Below are positions 47,753 to 58,001 of a stretch of DNA of 64,000 bases, one piece after another (position 1 is the stretch's first letter; each line of letters begins with the position of its first letter). The DNA lies in NCBI GenBank assembly GCA_037783415.1, contig JAZGTN010000025.1, positions 2,108,001 to 2,172,000 on the forward strand, read 5' to 3'. The DNA comes from Leptasterias polaris (Eukaryota; Echinodermata; Asteroidea; Forcipulatida; Asteriidae). Below the pieces are notes generated by a model that made no database searches, was not told the DNA's origin, and saw only the letters and a program-made list of their open reading frames with translations. Position numbers and translations under genes: made by a program.

Positions 47753-47960
47753 CCAAAGGTATGCAACATGGTATGCAATAACGTTCACGACATCGCAAAT
47801 ATATTCGCACTCGTGTGCGCACACATTCGCGATTTGTTTCACGACATTGCATACGTGTGCGCACATATTCGCGAATTGTTTCACGACATTGTATACGTGT
47901 GCGCACATATTCGCGAATTGTTTCACGACATTGCATACGTGTGCGCACACATATGCGATA
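47753..47960 (-). repeat. 42-bp satellite, right arm (inverted)
   Basis: GGTATGCAACATGGTATGCA is the mirror of the inner end of the left arm, followed by about 3.5 inverted units (TTCGCGATTTGTTTCACGAC). Confidence 0.92.
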
Positions 47961-48451
47961 TGCGTGTTCCTTCAGGGCCACCATACTAACCGGACTCATT
48001 AAAATAAGTACGCACCGTACCAGTGGCAGCCGAGCAGTTGACAACAATGAGCTGTCATATAATTTACATTAGCCAATTACAGCACGCAGTGATTTGGGAA
48101 GCAACTGAAGTAATGAATATTAATCATGTAGTGAGCCAGTGACTTTGCGCGACATGTAACGATTGGCCAATTATTAGCACGCCTAAACAGCCATGTCAAT
48201 CAGCTTTATGTTGAACTTCAACAATTTTTAGTTGTCACGCTCAGCGCTTTCACCAAGATTTGTTTTGTTGAAGGGGGGTTGAAAGGGCGCTCGGAGCATA
48301 AAGGCAACTATGAGAAACCACCCATTCCATCCAACCATAGAGTCTCTTTGTAGCTCTATGATCCAACACACAAACAAACCCAACACACGGTGCAGGGGGA
48401 AAAATCGCGGCTGCGAATTCCATTGTGTAAAATAAGGTAATCCCCTATATA

Positions 48452-49858
48452 GTTGCATATACTGAGGGAACAGGAACACATTAATATTGAATTACTGCCC
48501 TACTTACATCAATAACTATTCTATTTATTAATTTTTAATTTTTAATCTTCGGACACTAAAAACATCTTGACCAGGAGTGGGCGTAGTCCAGGGAAATCCA
48601 AAAGTTTAACAACTGTCACCAAAACCAAAAAGATGTGTCTTCCAAAAAACCCTGGTCATAAAAACTGAATATATAAATTTACTAAAAGCATTAATTATTA
48701 CAAAATAAACTATTATATACTATATGGAATACAAAATAAACGGCAATATGTAAAATGTATAGGTTAAACAATTACAGCAACATTGTGCAGACCATGTATC
48801 CCGTCCTATGGTTTGTCGCGGTTCTTGTTTTAAATTGCTGGTCGCACGCAACCATGCTGAATGCATACAAATCAACAACACACAAAATTGAAGTTGCACA
48901 TACAATATATCATTAACTTTAAACGTTTGACAAAATAATGGAAACTAAAATGCTATAATTTTCACCGGGATATAAATTGGCTCTAGAAGTTTTCAAAGTT
49001 TAATCCTTGAAAAAGATGAAGTGTAAAAACCTTTGAAACCTCACATTAATAAATTCTCTCTTCTGCAATCTTTAAATGAGAGAACGAACATTTTAATATT
49101 TCAAGATGCTGTAACTTGAAGATATGGGGGATTTGTAGATATTACATGTAATGCATTGTATGGCCAAATGTTAAGTTAACATGGTTATTTCAACTTGAAT
49201 TAACTCGCCACTCGTCGAATATTTTGGACCGATCATCGCACGAGAACTTCGAAATTCCTTTCTTGATGACCCTTGATCCCTAATCTCCCTAAAGCTTTGA
49301 TTATACTTCCTGCGAATGCCATGAGTCGTGCGAAGCGAACTTTCTTGCGTCCCAAACGGGAGAGCGTCACAAAAATTCGCTTCGCATTTGCATTCGCAGG
49401 AAGTATGAACAAGCCTGGTTGGGATGGGGAGAGTGTCTTTTTATCACCGAGGCATAAATTTCTCCATAGTGCAAAAGGCGGTAATACTGTCTTGCCTTTG
49501 GGTTCAACTCCATAATCTTGATGACCAGCAAATCACGTTGACTTAATTTCATGATCGTGGGATAAAATGTTTCAACATCTTATTTAATAAGTCTTGTAAA
49601 ATTCCTCATGGTTTTTTTCGTCGCCGCGATTATTAATAATTATTATTATATATTTTTGGGCACCGTCGTTCGCTGTGGTTTATGTGTGACCGCCCTCTGT
49701 TAGCAAGAATACAGTATAAAGTACGTAGCGTCTCGAACCGAACGGCGAAACAAAATTAGCGGCCGAACCGTGTTTTGCCTGCAAGAACTTGGCCAGAAAT
49801 TAAGGGAGATATAGTGGTGGCATTCTGAGGAATTTGACCCTTTCACATAACAGAAAAT
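48452..49858 (+). promoter_or_regulatory. Promoter-like block, copy 2
   Basis: Homologous to 25338..26586. TATA-like GTATAAAG at 49714-49721, then the conserved non-coding exon ending CAGAAAAT|GTAAGTAGG. A hairpin at 49302..49407 pairs TATACTTCCTGCGAATGC with GCATTCGCAGGAAGTATG. Confidence 0.5.
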
Positions 49859-50357
49859 GTAAGTAGGCCAAATTACTATGAAAGGTGTGTACTGAATATG
49901 ACTGTATGATTTTAGTCACCCCATAATATAGGTGTTGGGCGCAATGATATTGAAGTCGTCCTTTTTCAAATTCGCGCGATGTGCCTGTTTGTGACGGCGC
50001 AAACTTTGTTTTCTCCATATTTCCGACCATGTTTACAATAGTAAACCCTGGGAGGGAAACTCCTTACTTGGACCCTGATTGGACAACGACTTTACAATAT
50101 TAACCGGCTGGCAACCAATGTACAAACAGGCTATTAAATATGGTACCTACCGGACCACGAGACTATTGACGAAGATGTGAATTTCGAAAAGCAGCCAGCA
50201 GACTATTCTAATTTGCATACATATCCAAACATCAAGGGCGGATACAGGGGGGCGTGGGGGCGAACGCCCCCCCCCTTTTTTGCTTGAGACAAAAAACATT
50301 TTTTTAAACACCATCAAGGAGAAAAGTGAGGGAGAGACAACATTAATGACATAGGCC

Positions 50358-51264
50358 CAGTGTTGTAGTCGAGTCACCTGTGTCGAGTCCGAGTCCGAGT
50401 CTCAAGTCACTTGGGTCGAGTCCGAGTCCGAGTCCCGAGTCACTTGGTCCGAGTCCGAGTCCGAGTCACGAGTCACTTGGTCCGAGTCCGAGTCCGAGTC
50501 ACGAGTCACTTGTTTAAATATTGATTGCAAACCAAATGTCGTAAAATAAGAATCGGAAATGACAAAATAAAACACATTTATTTTAAACAAAGTTCTGTTA
50601 AAGTTTTTTGTTAAAGTTGGTATAACCAAAATAAAACAATACGGGGCAGAACGGCAGATCCATGATAATTGTTTTTTCTTCTTCTACTTTTTACTAGTGA
50701 CGTGACCAAACTTGACGTCGTGTGTGTCGACCATGTGTAGAAACTGGTGCAAACAACACACAGCCATCACAGTGCAATATGCAGGCTGCGTTTTACAGGT
50801 ACCAGACATGCAATTTCCCTAGCATCAAGCACAAGCAGTGGCTATGATGAAACGTTGACAGAATTAATACTGCTGGTGTCGTGCATAGTGTTATTATGCG
50901 TACTGAACATACGAATCGAACATACACGCGCTGTACTTAGATGGCCATCTACACAATAATCACGATACTTGCAACACCATACGACAGTACTTATTTATTG
51001 TGCTAGACGTTAACTCTATGTGCACTCCAGGAATGACGATCGGATCGTCGGAATTGTTTTTAATAAAAAAGGTATTGTTTGTAGAAAATAGTAAATACGT
51101 GACTCGAGTCACGAGTCCTCGGGGACAAGTCCGAGTCATGATAGTCGAGTCCGAGTCCGAGTCCGAGTCTTTTGCAGACGTGACTCGAGTCAAGTCCGAG
51201 TCACTGAAATTGTGACTCGAGACGGACTCGAGTCCGAGTCCTGGACTCGAGTCATACAACACTG
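50358..51264. mobile_element. hAT-type MITE with GAGTCCGAGTCC arrays
   Basis: Ends CAGTGTTGTAG and ATACAACACTG with the perfect 8-bp duplication CATAGGCC at 50350-50357 and 51265-51272. Arrays of GAGTCCGAGTCC and GAGTCACTTGGTC lie just inside both ends. 907 bp, no transposase. Confidence 0.93.
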
Positions 51265-51480
51265 CATAGGCCCTACCTATAAAAAATTTTTTTCAAAAAG
51301 CTACTAGGCCTAATAATTCGTACCTCGTACACTTTGTTTCATTTGTGAACCACTATTGTCTCACGTGAATCTGTGTGTACTGCTGAATGGACAGTGTGTT
51401 TTTCTCACACACTGAACATGCCTGGCGGCGCGGGGATCCGGGGGCGTGAAGATCATTGACCTACGGTGGCCCACAACTGT

Positions 51481-51760
51481 CACGGCAAAACAAAAAGCGC
51501 CACGGCAAAACAAAAAGCGCCACGGCAAAACAAAAAGAGCCACGGCAAAACAAAAAGAGCCACGGCAAAACAAAAAGAGCCACGGCAAAACAAAAAGAGC
51601 CACGGCAAAACAAAAAGAGCCACGGCAAAACAAAAAGAGCCACGGCAAAACAAAAAGAGCCACGGCAAAACAAAAAGAGCCACGGCAAAACAAAAAGAGC
51701 CACGGCAAAACAAAAAGAGCCACGGCAAAACAAAAAGAGCCACGGCAAAACAAAAAGCAT
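51481..51760 (+). repeat. 20-bp tandem repeat, 14 near-perfect units
   Basis: Unit CACGGCAAAACAAAAAGAGC. The first two units have GCGC in place of GAGC; the last ends GCAT. Since 20 is not a multiple of three and the unit has no stop in any frame, all three frames on each strand stay open, giving ORFs that are artefacts (KQKEPRQNKKSHGKTKRAT and its LFVLPWLFLFCRGSFCFAVA mirror). Confidence 0.97.
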
Positions 51761-52392
51761 GCGGGTTAAAAGTCGAAAAGAGTCGCGGTGATTCATGGGA
51801 TAGGTTATACAATGGTCAGTACGCGCGGTGTGTAGTTGATCTTTAGGCCCACGTAATGTGTACACACGTTCAGGTCCCACATTCACCAGGCTTCACAAGG
51901 CACATGGTTAAGCACCGCCGCTGACTTTATAAACAAAAAAGGACGAAAAGAAGAAAGAAAATGCCATCATTCTGCAGTAACCCCCCCCCCCCCCCCCACC
52001 ACACAATCACATTTGTAAATGCCATAGATCGAGGACACCCCCATTGCTCTGCCGCTGTTTTTTCTTATATTAGTGAAGTCTTGTGGTATTTGTACATGAT
52101 AGCATAACGAGGACTGTCCACAGTATGTAATTTTCTCATAATAAACTGTTGTCACACAATTGAGCAATATGCTAATAAAGATTTTAATAAAACAAACATT
52201 TAAACTATTACAAATACCTGTTTAAATATGGTACGATGAGGGTCTAAACACTGGGAAAAACCAAGAAAAATGTGAACATTATTAGCATATATCTCTTTAC
52301 AGTGGAAGATACTTGCCCGCATGAGTTACTTCTACAAAACAATTCATTTTAAACAGTTTGCATGTTCATGGCAGGGTTTTGATTTTTTTTTT
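51761..52392. other. No gene seen
   Basis: Mixed unique sequence with a C-run at 51980. Nothing recognisable. Confidence 0.6.
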
Positions 52393-53343
52393 ACATACAA
52401 TCTATCATTAACTTTAAACGTTTGACAAAATATGGAAACTAAAATGCTATAATTTTCACCGGGATATAAATTGGTTCTAGAAGTTTTCAAAGTTTAATCC
52501 TTGAAAAAGATGAAGTGTAAAAACCTTTGAAACCTCACATTAATAAATTCTCTCTTCTGCAATCTTTAAATGAGAGAATGAACATTTTAATATTTCAAGA
52601 TGCTGTAACTTGAAGATATGGGGGATTTGTAGATATTACATGTAATGCATTGTATGGCAAAATGTTAAGTTAACATGGTTATTTCAACTTGAATTAACTC
52701 GCCACTCGTAGATTGTTTTGGGCCAATCATTGTAATACGAGAACTTCTAAGTTTCTATCTTGATGACTCTTGTATTCCTTATCTCCCTAAAGCTTTGATT
52801 ATACTTCCTGCAAATGCCATGAGTCGTGCGATGTGAATTTTCTTGCGTCCGAATTGGGAGAACGGGAGAGCGTCACAAAAATTCGCTTCGCATTTGCATT
52901 TGCAGGAAGTATGAACAAGCCTAGGATGGGGAGAGTGTTTTTTTATCACCGAGGCATAAATTTCTCCATAGTGCAAAAGGCGGTAATACTATCTTGCCTT
53001 TAGGTTCAACTCCATGATCTTGATGACCAGCAAATCACGTTGACTTAATTTCATGATCGTGGGATAAAATGTTTCTATTTAACATCTTATTTAATAAGTC
53101 TTGTAAAATTCCTGAGTTTGTTTTCGTCGCTGCGATAATTATACTTATATGTTTTTTGGCACGTTCGCTGTGGTTTATGTGTAACCCCGCCCTCTGTTGG
53201 CAAAACAGAAAACGTAGCGTCTCGAAACAAAATTACAGCTGCCGAACCGTGTTGTGCCTCCAAGTGCAAGAACTTGGCCAGAAATTAAGGGAGATATAGT
53301 GGTGGCATTCTGCGGAGTTTGACCCTTTCACAAAACAGAAAAT
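52393..53343 (+). promoter_or_regulatory. Promoter-like block, copy 3 (TATA lost)
   Basis: Over 90% similar to copy 2 by eye for most of its length, and ends with the same donor (AAAACAGAAAAT|GTAAGTAAG). The TATA position reads CAAAACAGAAAACGTAGC. The hairpin at 52799..52912 has TTCCTGCAAATGC paired with GCATTTGCAGGAA. Confidence 0.45.
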
Positions 53344-54185
53344 GTAAGTAAGCCAAATTACTAAGAAAGGTGTGTATTGAATATGACTATGATTTTAGTC
53401 ACCGCATTTAGGTGTTGGGCGCAATCTTTGAAGTTGTCCTTTTTCAAATTCGCGCGATGTGCCTGTTTGTGACGGCGCAAACCATAGAGTTATACTCATT
53501 GATCTCCATTAAACGGGTGACGATACTTTTCTCGAAGCCACTTCAAAAGTATTAATAATTTTTTGCCAATGGATACTTGGTGAATGTTATGACATCTTTA
53601 GGTAAAATGATTTAACTTTTGTTTGTTTAAAATATTAAAGAGAATGCAACAAAAACATCGTGAATTCAAAAAGTGATCCGGAACTGGTCAAACGACTGTA
53701 CTATACTAGTTGTTAGTAATTCGTGGAAAAAACCACTTATTTTTTCAGTTAAAAACACAACTTTTTTAACGGATTGAAGTTGATTTGAATACATCTGACT
53801 CTCTTACAAAGATTTAACGGTTTAATTATGTTCAGACGTTGTTTTTAAAGTGCATTGAGAACAAATTCAATGAACTTTGCCCCGCAACGCTCTCTATCGG
53901 CAAAAGTTGTCAATGTTTGAATATCCTTCAAGGCTGTACGTACATTGTACCAATCTGCAGGCGTGCGGCACAGTGTGTTGCAATTCTTTATCGGCTCGTG
54001 ACTGTCAAGCAAGCTCCCTTATGAATATGGTAATCAACGGCCAATCACAGCGTGCGGAATGATTAGCTTGGACTCGACTTTGTTTGGACAGTGTGTGTGT
54101 TGCGCAAGCGCTATGCATGGCCGGCTACTATGGAACGCCAAAGACGCAAATATATGGAACGCCAAAGACGCAAATAATCCGACCA
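53344..54185. other. No gene; fragment of the Death-domain upstream block
   Basis: 53700-53865 matches 34308-34460 upstream of copy B (landmarks AGTTGTTAGTAATTCGTGG and GTTCAGACGTTGTTTT), then diverges at GTGCATT. The block resumes at 55452 with GTTCAGACATTG. A 35-bp repeat (GGAACGCCAAAGACGCAAAT) occurs twice near 54135. Confidence 0.6.
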
Positions 54186-54475
54186 ACACATCGATCGATC
54201 GGACTTTTCCATCGATCGGACTTTTCCATCGATCGATCGGTCTTTTCTATCGATCGATCGGACTTTCTATCAATCGATCGGACTTTTCCATCGATCGACC
54301 GGTCTTTTTCATCGATCGATCGATGCTGTCAACCGATCGATCGGTGCTTTAAACCGATCGATCAATGAAAAAAGAGCAGTCAAAAAAGAGCGGTCGAAAA
54401 AGAGCGATTTAAAAAGAGCGATCGGTTGAAAAAGAGCGATCGGTTGAAAGCACCGGTCGATCGGTTGAAAACTAG
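54186..54475. repeat. CGATCGATCGG array with inverted halves
   Basis: The left half repeats CATCGATCGATCGGACTTTT and variants; the right half repeats AAAAAGAGCGATCGGTTG. CCGATCGATCGG is itself palindromic, so the 290 bp are dense in self-pairing sites. Confidence 0.85.
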
Positions 54476-55077
54476 GCATCGTGCATAGGTTGTACAATGT
54501 ACATGTACACGAGGCAGCATTACATGTAGTTCATTTAAAGGTGCTGTATACGTTTGGTAATTGGAGCCTACTGATTGTGTTAATCCTATATAAATGTATA
54601 GGCCTATACAATTAAACTAACATGTGTTTTTTTTCCAGATTTTCTGAGATATCACCGAAAACCGGAGCGAATATATTTCCATGCAGGATTCTCTATATAC
54701 AAAGTCTGAGGAGAACGTAACGTTTCTCAGATTCAAATTTTGGGGGCTAAAATGAATATATTTTTCCAGAACCGTAGTACTTCCATGGAGGTAGAAATAG
54801 TACTTCGAAGTGTTAAGTTTATTCTCAAAATGCATTATACAATTCAAAGCTGCTGCACTTCTTACAAAGTAATTTGTTATTGCCATTATTTTTCAGAGTC
54901 ATACAGACTCTTTAACCTCATAGAGGGGGGAGAAATTTTGTTGGAGTGATTTACAGTTTTGATTTTATAACAAAATAATCGCAAAATTTCAAAACGCCAT
55001 CATGATTTTATTCATCTCGAACATAACTAGTAGAGGGAAGAGTAGACAATGATAATAATATATTTTGTCGGTCTGTT
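54476..55077. other. No gene seen
   Basis: 54540 onwards (AAAGGTGCTGTATACGTTTG GTAATTGG) looks like one end of the GTACAC-TTGGTAA MITE family. The rest is unrecognised. Confidence 0.4.
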
Positions 55078-55744
55078 CAATGAACTAATGGATGAACTCC
55101 CAAATAAAAATGTATATACATGTGTAGGCTACCGACCGAACGTTGTTGGGCCGATGCACGTGCAGCGGTGGATACTCAGCAGTCAGAACCATGTGATTTG
55201 TGTGTGCATCGTGTTTTAACGTTTGTATACTATAATGAACGATCGCAATTCCAATGCTGCCGCTTAGAAGTCGGGATTGGCTCGTCGGCTACTCGTTTGA
55301 TCGTATTAAGTGCAGGCTAAAAATAGTCTGTTTGTCATTTTTTTGGCAGGGCGGCCAATTATTTTAGCAGGGCGGCCAATTCTTTGGCAGGGCGGCCTTA
55401 AACTTTGGGAGGGCGGCCCGCCCTCCCAAAATACGTGTGTGGAGAACGCTGGTTCAGACATTGTTTTTAAAGTGCATTTAAAATTTGTTGTCGTCAGGCG
55501 GTGGCAGGTTTTGTCGACCGAGCCAGTCAAAGTCGCCCACTACAAATTTGCCCCACAGCAAAGTTGCCCCGTGTAAAAGTTTGAGCGATTTAAAGTCATT
55601 TTACAAAGTGAGGCCTGACGAGTTGCTGCCTTCATACACGCGTCTGGGAAAGGTTCTTGAAGTTTGATCACTGAGGCGCAGAAGGCAACAGGTGTTTCAA
55701 AGTAAACAAATTTGAGTTGAGTGGTTGGTTGATAGGCCTATAAC

Positions 55745-56049
55745 CAGGGTTCTCCCCATGCATTAGCTAGCGTATACGACCGGGCCGATACGTGCCAATT
55801 TCGTGCTGAGATACCTGCAAATCTGGGCCGATACTCAAACGAAAAGAAGAAAGAAAAACATTGGGGTGGGGTTGCATCAAATTCACATTTTAAAGTCATC
55901 AAGATATTAAAGTGCCCCAGATTGCACAGTAAGACTTTTAAAACCAAATATAACACATTCAGAGGACCTCGTTTGATTCAGCGTGCTTCAAGGCAAAACT
56001 TGGGTCGATTGCCCGCAAGATTTTTAACAAAATCCAGGGGAGAACCCTG
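55745..56049. mobile_element. CAGGGTTCTCCCC MITE in the upstream region of copy C
   Basis: Inverted ends CAGGGTTCTCCCC and GGGGAGAACCCTG. TATAAC lies on both sides (one or two bases off on the right), suggesting a short target duplication. The same element is at 58669..58973 (copy D) and 34741..34998 (copy B). Confidence 0.65.
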
Positions 56050-56127
56050 ATATAACTATACCATTGACCAGAATCCATGTTGTTGTTATTCGATAATGCA
56101 GATCAAGACACTTCCAAGTACCCAATC

Positions 56128-56640
56128 ATGGAAACAATTCATGATGCCTCGTCTTCCACTATGAATCAGAATGGAGACACTGCCGCTCTCACAGGACAAC
56201 CTAAAGAAGTCCCTACTCTTGAAAGCATTCAGAGAGATACAGCTGCACTCGTTGAGGCACTGCAGAATGAAATCTCCCGTTTGAAGAAGCTGTCAGAGGA
56301 TAGAGATAAGGAAAATGGCGAGTTGAAAATCAAGTATTTCAAGTTGCTCTCAGAGAAGAAGGCCGCAGACAGAGAGCTTCTATCATTGAAAGCAAGGATC
56401 GAAACTGATGGTCTTAGAAGTGATTCGAGCAATGCCAAAGACCCAGCTGCGGGAGATGGTGATTTTCACCGGGAAGATGACAGCGTGCGACTCGGTGGTC
56501 TGTATCCAGAATCCTACCAATCCACCGGAAATGCAACAGCAGCTGCAGCTGCCGTCACAGCTGCAGTTTCCCAAGGGAATGCTTACTCAAGCATGAATAA
56601 TGCGAGCTCCAATATGATTGGATCTTCTACAGTGGATGTG
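56128..56640 (+). CDS. Coiled-coil first exon, copy C (no downstream exons of its own)
   Basis: ATG at 56128 gives METIHDASSSTMNQN, then a coiled coil (ALQNEISRLKKLSEDRDKEN; KKAADRELLSLKARIETDGL) and a Ser/Ala-rich end (TAAAAAVTAAVSQGN), stopping at STVDV|GTAATT in phase 0. No Death-domain exon lies between it and the identical exon of copy D, so it is either an orphan or an alternative first exon for the D gene. Unspliced, it ends two codons later (V-I-stop). Coiled coils with Death domains typically oligomerise signalling adaptors; that role is inferred. Confidence 0.65.
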
Positions 56641-56663
56641 GTAATTTAAACTAAATCGTTGAT

Positions 56664-56857
56664 CATATGGTTAGACAGATGTTTTAAAAGTAGAATACAA
56701 AGATCCACACAAGTATGCCTTGAAATTGCCTGGTTTTCATTTTACTTTACATGGCGTGCCGTGTTAGTTCACGATGTAAAATGAAAACCACTCAATTTCG
56801 AGGCATATTTGTGTGGATCATTGTATTCTACTTTTAAAACATCATTCTAACCATATG
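56664..56857. mobile_element. 194-bp foldback element at the breakpoint of copy C
   Basis: CATATGGTTAGA ... TCTAACCATATG ends. Arms pair over about 80 bp (AAAGTAGAATACAAAGATCC with GGATCATTGTATTCTACTTT). It begins exactly where copies C and D stop being alike. Confidence 0.85.
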
Positions 56858-57313
56858 CATTTCAAAACAAACGGTTTCAAACGCTTTTCATAGACCAACT
56901 CGCCCGATCAAAGGCAACGTGTCCCTTTAAGCTATTATATGGGTAGGCCCCCTAACATATATATATTACTTCTTTTTTTTCCTCTTCCTGCTTTCTTTGG
57001 TTCCTCTCGTTTTTCGAATGTTTTTCAATTTTTCATTTTTGTTCTCTCTTTTTTCCCCATCATTTTTTTCTTTTCCTCCCCCCTTTCAATCTTTTCTTCC
57101 AATGATAAGGCAGCCCCCTTACCTCCCCCCCTTTCTTTGTGGCGCCTTCTCTGAAGGCCAGTACTCTGTTACATTCTCTAATGCTCTTCCCCCGTACTGC
57201 TGCACTTCCTATATCTTGTTTTTCACCGTCTTACAATAATTCCAGTTCAAGGGAAACTTGAACAGAAATCTTCTCTCCGGATTGTCTATAGTTTGCCCTT
57301 GTCGTAGCCCTCA

Positions 57314-57411
57314 ACTTGACTGGCCTTCTGGCCGTGTCTTTGACTAGCCTTCTGGCCGTGTCTTTGACTGGCCTTCTGGCCGTGTCTTTGACTGGCCTTC
57401 TAGCCGTGTTT
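57314..57411 (+). repeat. 24-bp tandem repeat, four units
   Basis: Unit TTTGACTGGCCTTCTGGCCG then TGTC. In frame it reads (TGLLAVSL)n, but the surrounding ORF is only 73 codons and has no other support. Confidence 0.85.
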
Positions 57412-57511
57412 TTAGCAAGAATTCAAACTCACAAACATCCGCCAGCTCTGTGTTTCAGTCACTCTATGGATATTTCTTTGTTCTGTACACTTACAGAGAA
57501 TCATACACTCT

Positions 57512-57870
57512 TAAAAGGGTGTGTACAACATTGGTAATTGCCAAAGACCTGTATCCGCACTTGATGTGACCTAACATATACATGAAATAACAAACCTGTG
57601 AAAGTTTAAGCTCAATCGGTCTGCGGAGTCATGAGAAAACAGTGAAAAACCCCATTATATGTTTTAACTCTCTTTCAATCATCGGATTTTATCATGCAGG
57701 ATAAAGACTGTTGTTTTACTCATTTCCTAAAAACTATGGCATTTCAAGCAAAACTATTCCAATGGAAGTTTTCCACCGTGACGATCTTTTTACCATGTAA
57801 GTTATGTGCAAATATTATGTGAACATTTATATTTTCAATGTTACCAATGTTGTACACACACTTTTTTAAT
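57512..57870 (-). mobile_element. 359-bp MITE with GTGTGTACAACATTGGTAA ends
   Basis: AAAAGGGTGTGTACAACATT at the left and AATGTTGTACACACACTTTT at the right form the inverted termini. Complete copy of the family also seen at 9885. Confidence 0.8.
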
Positions 57871-58001
57871 AAAGGAAACTGTGTGGACTTAAAACCATAC
57901 AAATTAATTTGTATAAGATACAGCCTGACTATCAATAATTCATCACACTCTGACTGCGAAAAGCTACGGCCCCTATTGTAAATACTTTCCATAAATCTCT
58001 G

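Larger units (their letters stand above)
55078..56666 (+). repeat. 1,589-bp duplicated block, copy 1 (upstream region plus coiled-coil exon of C)
   Basis: Same sequence as 58002..59590 at an offset of 2,924, as far as I can compare, from CAATGAAC to GATCAT. It holds three GCAGGGCGGCC repeats (55340-55400), the 5' region, a CAGGGTTCTCC MITE and the whole coiled-coil exon. Confidence 0.95.

Noticed and set aside
46255..48072. Overlapping Cys/His-rich ORFs (CAHIRELFHDIAY repeats)
   Set aside because: Produced by the 42-bp satellite in each orientation; no gene structure.
51481..51760. Possible CRISPR array
   Set aside because: Units are directly adjacent with no spacers, and the DNA is eukaryotic.
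51361..51886. Several overlapping ORFs of 107-141 codons
   Set aside because: All are readings of the 20-bp tandem repeat, which has no stop in any frame.
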